Made by a program: the position numbers and the translations under genes. Of a stretch of 51,249 nucleotides of DNA, positions 46,257 through 51,249 are shown one piece after another. The notes beneath the pieces are model-generated. The model worked only from the letters and a program-made list of their open reading frames with translations. It was not told the DNA's origin and made no database searches. Source of the DNA: Chloroflexota bacterium (GTDB lineage: Bacteria > Chloroflexota > Anaerolineae > Anaerolineales > E44-bin32). The DNA lies in contig JADFRQ010000019.1 in assembly GCA_022561215.1 (NCBI GenBank), positions 1 to 51,249 of the forward strand, read 5' to 3'. Numbering within the stretch: position 1 is the first letter of the stretch; the number at the start of each line of letters is the position of its first letter.

Positions 46257-47492
46257 ATGCCGAGGAAACAGAAATGGTTGAGAACACTTGCCTTTCCAGC
46301 TGCATTTTTTGGAATTTTTGCATGCCAATTAAGCCAGCCCGCGGTAGAACCCACGAAGCAGCCCCCAACTGAGATCCCTGACGATAGCGCGCTGATCGAG
46401 GCAGCGCTGATTGCAGAAACAGGAATTCCAGAACAAGATTTTTCCTTCGGCATCGATGTAAATACGGGTTCCTTTGCGCGCGGTGTGTTTGGAGATGCCC
46501 TCACGGAAGCGCGCAGCCTATATATCGCAAAAAAAACCAGTGCGGGTTGGGTTATCGCTTACACGGGCGATTTGATTCCCCTTTGCGATGACCTTGCCGC
46601 CTTTGATTTTCCTCTGGAGGTGATGCCGGAATGTTTGCCACGAACAGTAGTTGGTTATCCTACGATCCGAGCGGCTCTTCTCGCAGCCACAGGGATCCCT
46701 GAAAGCGATTTAGAATTTCTCATCGGCGTAAACACAGGCTTTCATATCAAAGGGACCATCTTACCGAATGAAAACGTTGAAGCGAGCACCTTCCTCGCCG
46801 CCCTGATCGAGGCCGGATGGATCATGGTCCACAATGGAGAGGGTACGCCAACATGCATCGAGATTGAAGCTTACAATTTCCCGCTTGATTTCGTTCCTGA
46901 ATGTTATGATGCTGAAGGCGCGCTGATCAATCGCTCGGCGGCATTTCTGCCTCTGATTGAGGCAGCGCTGGCAGATGAAACAGGCATCAACGCCGAAAAC
47001 TTGGATTTCACGATCGGCCTTAATACCGGCAGTCATATTTGGGGAAATGTAAGAGAAATTGGCGATGTGATCAGCGAATATTACCTGGCGGCGAGGGTGG
47101 ATGATGAATGGATTATTGCTTACTATGGCCAAGTCACTCCGCTTTGTTCACAGGTCGATCCGCACCTATTTCCATCGAGCATGGTTCCCACCTGTAATGA
47201 TGAGCGGTTGAATCCGATCGACCGATCGACCTACGATTCTCTCGCCATTCAGGCTGCTTTGGTTGAGTACACTGGGATCCCCCCCGAAGAAATCGAATTT
47301 ACCATCGATCAAAACACCGGTTTGCATGCCAATGGCACCGTAAGCCAAAAGGCTGCAATCAGCGGCGGGCATTACCTGGCCGTTAAGGTCGAGGGGACGT
47401 GGATCGTGGTTTTCGATGGTCAGGATGCACCGTTCTGCGCGGACATCGAAGCCTACAATTTTCCGTCCGAGATTTTGCCTTTCTGCCAATAG
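46257..47492 (+). CDS. Lipoprotein of four tandem 80-residue repeats
   Basis: 411 residues. A lipoprotein signal (LAFPAAFFGIFACQLS, lipobox Cys23) is followed by four repeats at about 46-126, 137-217, 233-313 and 330-410. Each begins AAL...TGI, contains NTG with a following Gly strand, then a W(I/V)(I/M/V) strand, and ends with PxC...FPxxxxPxC. The two Cys of every repeat are exactly 16 residues apart (110/126, 200/216, 297/313, 394/410), suggesting one disulfide per repeat. I know no named family for this unit. A surface-binding role is plausible but unproven. Confidence 0.8.
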   Translation: MPRKQKWLRTLAFPAAFFGIFACQLSQPAVEPTKQPPTEIPDDSALIEAALIAETGIPEQDFSFGIDVNTGSFARGVFGDALTEARSLYIAKKTSAGWVIAYTGDLIPLCDDLAAFDFPLEVMPECLPRTVVGYPTIRAALLAATGIPESDLEFLIGVNTGFHIKGTILPNENVEASTFLAALIEAGWIMVHNGEGTPTCIEIEAYNFPLDFVPECYDAEGALINRSAAFLPLIEAALADETGINAENLDFTIGLNTGSHIWGNVREIGDVISEYYLAARVDDEWIIAYYGQVTPLCSQVDPHLFPSSMVPTCNDERLNPIDRSTYDSLAIQAALVEYTGIPPEEIEFTIDQNTGLHANGTVSQKAAISGGHYLAVKVEGTWIVVFDGQDAPFCADIEAYNFPSEILPFCQ

Positions 47493-47619
47493 CGCTTTTT
47501 CAATCCACCGGCTCTATTCACGAGCATCTAATGATCATTTCCTACTACAATCTAGTCCTTCATCAAGCATCTTGTTTGGACTGATAACAAGTTTGAGATG
47601 GATGCGGAGCTAATATTGG

Positions 47620-47654
47620 AAAACCCCCGGTTGAATTTAACCACCGGGGGTTTT
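47620..47654. terminator. Bidirectional terminator hairpin
   Basis: A 12-bp perfect stem (AAAACCCCCGGT at 47620-47631 with ACCGGGGGTTTT at 47643-47654) and an 11-base loop. It lies between convergent genes and has T-tracts on both strands, so it can serve both. Confidence 0.88.
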
Positions 47655-47683
47655 GTTATCTCTATGTCATTTAACAGAAGTTT

Positions 47684-49711
47684 CTATACATCACCCTCCG
47701 CAAACACGGTGATCGTCACCATTCCAACCTCAGAGGTAGCAATACCATCGCTGATCACATAGCCGAAAGTATCCTCTCCGACGAAACCATCATTTGGAGC
47801 ATAGACAAAGGACCCATCTTCCCTTAATTCGAGCAATCCGCTGCTTGGTTCGACTGCCAAGGAAGCCTTGAGCTCATCCCCGTCAAGATCAAGATCGTTC
47901 GCTAATACGCCGGGTTGATCAATTGCCAGCAAATTGTCCTGAATCACTGAGTAAGCATCTTCAACTACCTCGGGGGCATGATTTTCGGGCTCAATCATTT
48001 TCCATGCGAATTGCACCTTTGCCTTGCCAGCATTCTCGTAGTAAAGGACGCTAATTTCGTGCTCCCCACTCAACACAAGTTCAGCTTCATAAATCTCGGC
48101 TCCTGCACTGGCGTGCCATTCATCGATCACCAATGCATCATCGACATAGACCCGAATTCCGTCATCGGCAATCGCTTGCAGCGAATAAAGCCCGGGGTCA
48201 AATGTTAACGTGCGCTTCCACTGTGCAGAGAATTTATCTGCAAGACCTCCACTGACTGGGCCATCAATGTCCCAGTCGAAGTTTATTTCTTGCTCATCTC
48301 GGATCAATACGAGATCACTATCCATCGTCCTATTCATCCAATACTTCGCCTCCCAACCTTCGAAGAGAAGATCATCAACCTGCTCCCAGCGAAGTTGTGC
48401 GACCGCACCTCCTGAACGATTGTAGTATTCAAATACAATTTCATGCTCACCCTTCTTCAAAGTCAGATCCACGCTAACAAACCGGCGCTCGCCATCTCGC
48501 CACTCATTCATTACCAATACATCATCGACATAGAGTTTTGCTCCGTCGGTGATATCGATATGGAAGCGATAAGTTCTTCCAGCATATTTGATTGTTCGCG
48601 TCCATCGCACTGAGAAGTTATCCCTGGGGATCAGGTCTTCATTTGGCGATCTAAGACCCCATGTCTTGTCGATTTTCTTGTCGTTTTTCAACATAACGGG
48701 GTCGCCATTAAGATTTTTGTTGTCGAAATATTCACCTTTCCAATCGGCAAAGGTGGGCTCAGGATCTGGCCCAACTTCGATGGCCACCCAGAATGGGCTT
48801 TTCGAATCTGAACCGATCCCAAAAAGGTCGCCCTCTGCATTGCGCAGCATCCAATACCCTTCATAGGAGCCCTCGATCCCTGGAGCTTCAAAAACGATGC
48901 TTATATCGACCATTTTTCCAGGGCTAACAATCCCCTTAAGTGCCATGACGTTAGGACCCTGCAGCGAATACCCTGATGCATAGACCACTGCATAATCCGC
49001 GTTCCAAATGCATGTTCCACTATTTTGCAGCCGCCATGTTTTTATGAAAGCCTCCCCCCTTTCAATGCGGGTGCCATCCGCAACGGTTACATCGAGAACA
49101 AATTGGGCTTCATCCGTGCAGGCCCTAAGTTCCAGGTCGGGCGTTGAAGTGGGCGTTGATGGAGGAGTCTCAAAGATATCTCGACCAAAGTTTATATTGC
49201 TTAAGATTTCGCCTCCCTTTACACTCACCGACATTCGTCCAATAGCATCGCTATCTGAAACCAACGGGTAGGTCCAAATCCCGCCTGAGTCACCGGCATC
49301 TTTTATCGTGACACAATACTCGCCAGACGTCAGCCCTGTAAAGTAGTAGCTCCCATCGCCGGCTGTCGGAGAGATTGCCAATCCATCAGAGGGGCAAAGA
49401 CCGGCACCCAATAAAACTTGAACTGCGCCAATTCCAGGTTCTCCCGCTTCGCGAATGCCGTTGGCCAGGTATTTCACCTCGCCGCTCGAGAGAAAACATC
49501 CCGCCGGAAGAAGATCGATTTCCTCAAAATTTATGCATAGATCCTGCCAGACAGTTCCCGTGATCGATCCAAACAGTGTGGAGGTTGGTTCAACTGCTGT
49601 TGGGCCCACATCTACTGCAAAATTGCAGCCAGCGAGCAGAATAACCAACCCCATCAAAAGGAGTGCTGCTGTCCGTTTATTAATGTTTGTTACATCATTT
49701 TTGGTGCTCAT
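47684..49711 (-). CDS. Large lipoprotein: SdrD-like, NBR1-Ig, two PA14, cadherin-like
   Basis: 675 residues. Lipobox VILLAGCN (Cys29). Order: SdrD B-like carboxypeptidase-regulatory repeat (about 45-175; NGIREAGEPGIGAVQVLLG, YYFTGLTSGEYCVTI); NBR1-type Ig domain (about 200-310; FIKTWRLQNSGTCIWNADY); PA14 domain 1 (about 322-445; WKGEYFDNKNLNGDPVML); PA14 domain 2 (about 450-575; WEAKYWMNRTMDSDLVLI); cadherin-like tandem Ig (about 580-672; GVLANDLDLDGDELKA, GSFVYAPNDGFVGEDTFGYV). PA14 modules usually bind glycans. A cell-surface binding protein is likely; no catalytic domain is present. Confidence 0.88.
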   Translation of the reverse strand: MSTKNDVTNINKRTAALLLMGLVILLAGCNFAVDVGPTAVEPTSTLFGSITGTVWQDLCINFEEIDLLPAGCFLSSGEVKYLANGIREAGEPGIGAVQVLLGAGLCPSDGLAISPTAGDGSYYFTGLTSGEYCVTIKDAGDSGGIWTYPLVSDSDAIGRMSVSVKGGEILSNINFGRDIFETPPSTPTSTPDLELRACTDEAQFVLDVTVADGTRIERGEAFIKTWRLQNSGTCIWNADYAVVYASGYSLQGPNVMALKGIVSPGKMVDISIVFEAPGIEGSYEGYWMLRNAEGDLFGIGSDSKSPFWVAIEVGPDPEPTFADWKGEYFDNKNLNGDPVMLKNDKKIDKTWGLRSPNEDLIPRDNFSVRWTRTIKYAGRTYRFHIDITDGAKLYVDDVLVMNEWRDGERRFVSVDLTLKKGEHEIVFEYYNRSGGAVAQLRWEQVDDLLFEGWEAKYWMNRTMDSDLVLIRDEQEINFDWDIDGPVSGGLADKFSAQWKRTLTFDPGLYSLQAIADDGIRVYVDDALVIDEWHASAGAEIYEAELVLSGEHEISVLYYENAGKAKVQFAWKMIEPENHAPEVVEDAYSVIQDNLLAIDQPGVLANDLDLDGDELKASLAVEPSSGLLELREDGSFVYAPNDGFVGEDTFGYVISDGIATSEVGMVTITVFAEGDV

Positions 49712-49985
49712 ATCAATTTCTCCGGGTTGTTTTTTTCTGCGATGCAGACGTGCTTAATTCACAGCGCTTGAAGACTTCACGCTACTGTTCTCCATTTCAG
49801 CGGAGGTTTAATGTCTTTTATGTGACTAGGTATCCACTCATGTTCGCCCCTTGAAGGAAGGATCGATATCCCCATCATCGATAACGTCCTTCGCTTCGAA
49901 TTGGTTCCATCTTTGATCGACTTTTTTCTGTCGTTTTCCAGATCGGGTCCATGCCGTTCAATCTCGACAAATACTCCCACTCGAT

Positions 49986-51249
49986 TTAAGGGTGAACGTT
50001 TACCAAAGTGCCTTGTCTGGCGAAATCGAATAGCCATGCAGCTTCGTCTGTCTTCATATTCACGCAGCCATGGCTCATAGGCGTGCCAAAGTTGTCGTGC
50101 CAGTAGGTTCCATGGATTCCGTAACCCTGATAGAAATACATCGTGTAAGGGACATCCTTGAGCGCGTAACCAGGTCCAGACATATCTGTAGATTCGAGCT
50201 TGATCCAGATTCTGAATTGCCCTGTCACCGTCGGGTGGGCGGAGGTTCCGGACGAGACATAGAATTTTGATACTGGCGTGGAACCTTCAAAGGCAGTCAG
50301 CAACTGGCTTCCGAGATCAACATCAATCCAGCGTCCTTGATGTGCCATTTCTTGCGGGTCAAGACTGTAGGACCATGATTCGACGTAGGTTGAAGAATTC
50401 ACCCTACTTACGGAAATCGATACCCAAAACGGTTCGTCAGCCTCTTTGGCCAGACCAAACGTCTTTCCATTCGTATCCTGAAGCATCCAAAAACTCATAT
50501 AGGACCCGGCTGAATCAGGTGCATACAGATCCAACGCTAGCTCAACAATGTTTCCAGGTAAAACTTCCTCCGCCAGCGCAATGGATCTTTGTTCGCCCAA
50601 AGGATCTCCTTCAACGAAAACAAGTTCGTAATCCTGGGTCCATTTGCAGCTGCCTGTATTTTTCAAGCCCCAGATTTTTTCGAATGACTCACCGGGCAAA
50701 AGAAGCGCACCATCCGGGATGGTCACATCCTCAAGAAATGTCGCCTTATTTGTGCAAATCAGATCCTCATTCTGCGAACGATGATCCTTGGAGATCGAAG
50801 GAGCGGGTTTTGCATATCCCCACCCGAAGTTCACGTTCTGAAGCTCTTCGCCAGGCCCTAGGACAATCGAACGCCACCCCAGCGCTTTGCCTTTATTCTC
50901 AACAGGGAATGTCCATAGGCCATCATCAAGGGAGTGAGAAGTAGTCGCGCGATCAACCACAGCCGAGAGACAATACTCTCCTGGAGCCAGCCCAGAGAAC
51001 GCGAAACTACCATCGCCTTGAGTGAGAACATCTATCAACCCCTTCGAGGGGCAGCTGCCCTTACCAATAGAAATTTCCGCATTTGGGATTCCCGGTTCCC
51101 CGATTTCAAGAATCATGTCGATTTCGGCCGATTCAAATCCGGTGATTTCCAGATCAGTTTCAAACTCAAGAAGATACTCAAACTCAAGTTTCAGAGCGAT
51201 GTCATCCCAGCCACCGGTTTCGTGCGTTTTGTTTAGTGCAATCCTGAGT
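49986..51249 (-). CDS. SdrD-like / NBR1-Ig / L,D-transpeptidase (YkuD), 5' end open
   Basis: The frame is open to the right edge. From ATG 51116 it gives 376 residues: SdrD-like repeat (EIGEPGIPNAEISIG, FAFSGLAPGEYCLSAV), an NBR1-type Ig domain (about 125-235; FEKIWGLKNTGSCKWTQDY) and a C-terminal YkuD domain (about 255-376) with catalytic motif HGTYWHDNFGTPMSHGCVNM. YkuD enzymes make 3-3 peptidoglycan cross-links or attach proteins to the wall. No signal peptide is present at this start, although the domains are extracytoplasmic. Upstream codons in frame encode a ParB/methylase-like segment, so the true 5' end is anomalous. Confidence 0.82.
   Translation of the reverse strand, partial: LRIALNKTHETGGWDDIALKLEFEYLLEFETDLEITGFESAEIDMILEIGEPGIPNAEISIGKGSCPSKGLIDVLTQGDGSFAFSGLAPGEYCLSAVVDRATTSHSLDDGLWTFPVENKGKALGWRSIVLGPGEELQNVNFGWGYAKPAPSISKDHRSQNEDLICTNKATFLEDVTIPDGALLLPGESFEKIWGLKNTGSCKWTQDYELVFVEGDPLGEQRSIALAEEVLPGNIVELALDLYAPDSAGSYMSFWMLQDTNGKTFGLAKEADEPFWVSISVSRVNSSTYVESWSYSLDPQEMAHQGRWIDVDLGSQLLTAFEGSTPVSKFYVSSGTSAHPTVTGQFRIWIKLESTDMSGPGYALKDVPYTMYFYQGYGIHGTYWHDNFGTPMSHGCVNMKTDEAAWLFDFARQGTLVNVHP
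51117..51248 (-). other. ParB/DNA-methylase-like fragment in frame with YkuD gene
   Basis: 44 codons reading LRIALNKTHETGGWDD, then a Glu/Leu-rich helix, then LEITGFESAEIDMIL. This pattern (ALN....GWD....L...ELL....DLEVTGF...EID) is what I recall from the ParB-like domain of phage and plasmid DNA methyltransferases. It belongs to a different protein class from the SdrD-like repeat that follows with no break. Confidence 0.55.

Noticed and set aside
49777-50037. 86-residue minus-strand frame
   Set aside because: Overlaps the YkuD end in another frame; basic composition without motifs or start signal.
1-51249. tRNA, rRNA or CRISPR array
   Set aside because: No T-loop/acceptor combinations, rRNA-like conserved blocks or regularly spaced repeats were found on reading; a covariance-model scan would be decisive.

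Overview
The window looks like a chromosomal segment of a Chloroflexota bacterium, most likely Anaerolineae. This is an inference from gene content (FHA-type ABC exporters, a sigma factor paired with a DUF5667 membrane protein, large lipoproteins with SdrD-like, PA14 and NBR1-type Ig domains) and moderate GC. No rRNA, tRNA or CRISPR array was recognised. The window opens inside the 3' end of dnaK and closes inside a reading frame that runs off the right edge.

Layout. (1) 1-11000: dnaK tail, then a menaquinone block. A minus-strand operon menF-menD-menB-menE-(aroF)-small ORF-menH-menA is joined by ATGA overlaps and short spacers. A DHNA-CoA thioesterase-like gene and menG/ubiE lie beyond it; menA and ubiE converge and overlap by 68 bp. 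Together these supply every step from chorismate to menaquinone except menC (o-succinylbenzoate synthase), which was not found. The DAHP synthase gene inside the operon carries two compensating frameshifts. (2) 11000-12500: a graveyard holding a decayed TetR gene and a decayed IS30-family transposase. (3) 12500-20716: ilvE with a clear promoter and leader hairpin, a PH-domain membrane protein, a DUF92 (VTE6-like) protein, an overlapping pair of serine-palmitoyltransferase-like and NAD-dependent epimerase/reductase genes that suggests sphingoid-base synthesis, a CBS protein and a second UbiA prenyltransferase. (4) 20.8-28.1 kb: a soluble multi-GAF/PAS histidine kinase, a LOG-family/DinB pair, an anchored DsbA-like thioredoxin, a DUF1684 protein and a small four-helix membrane protein. 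(5) 28.5-43 kb: a signalling and envelope island. It holds a secreted PKD protein, a membrane pseudokinase lacking all catalytic residues, an ECF sigma factor with its DUF5667 partner, a triple-FHA ABC exporter interrupted by one in-frame TAG, a frameshifted lipoprotein, an active-looking Ser/Thr kinase, a protein fusing two FHA domains to an LCAT-type hydrolase, and an HtrA protease. (6) 43.4-51.2 kb: an extended FabH and four exported proteins, including a lipoprotein made of four cysteine-paired repeats and an L,D-transpeptidase whose reading frame is joined upstream to a ParB/DNA-methylase-like fragment.

The best candidate for an undescribed system is 34.2-41.7 kb: kinase, FHA-gated exporter, lipoprotein and FHA-lipase on one strand with overlapping or near-abutting genes. 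It resembles in logic the mycobacterial PknF-Rv1747 pair, but adds a lipid-hydrolase-like effector and a lipoprotein that shares a coiled extracellular segment with the exporter. Several genes here carry single-base lesions; raw reads would show whether these are real mutations or assembly errors.
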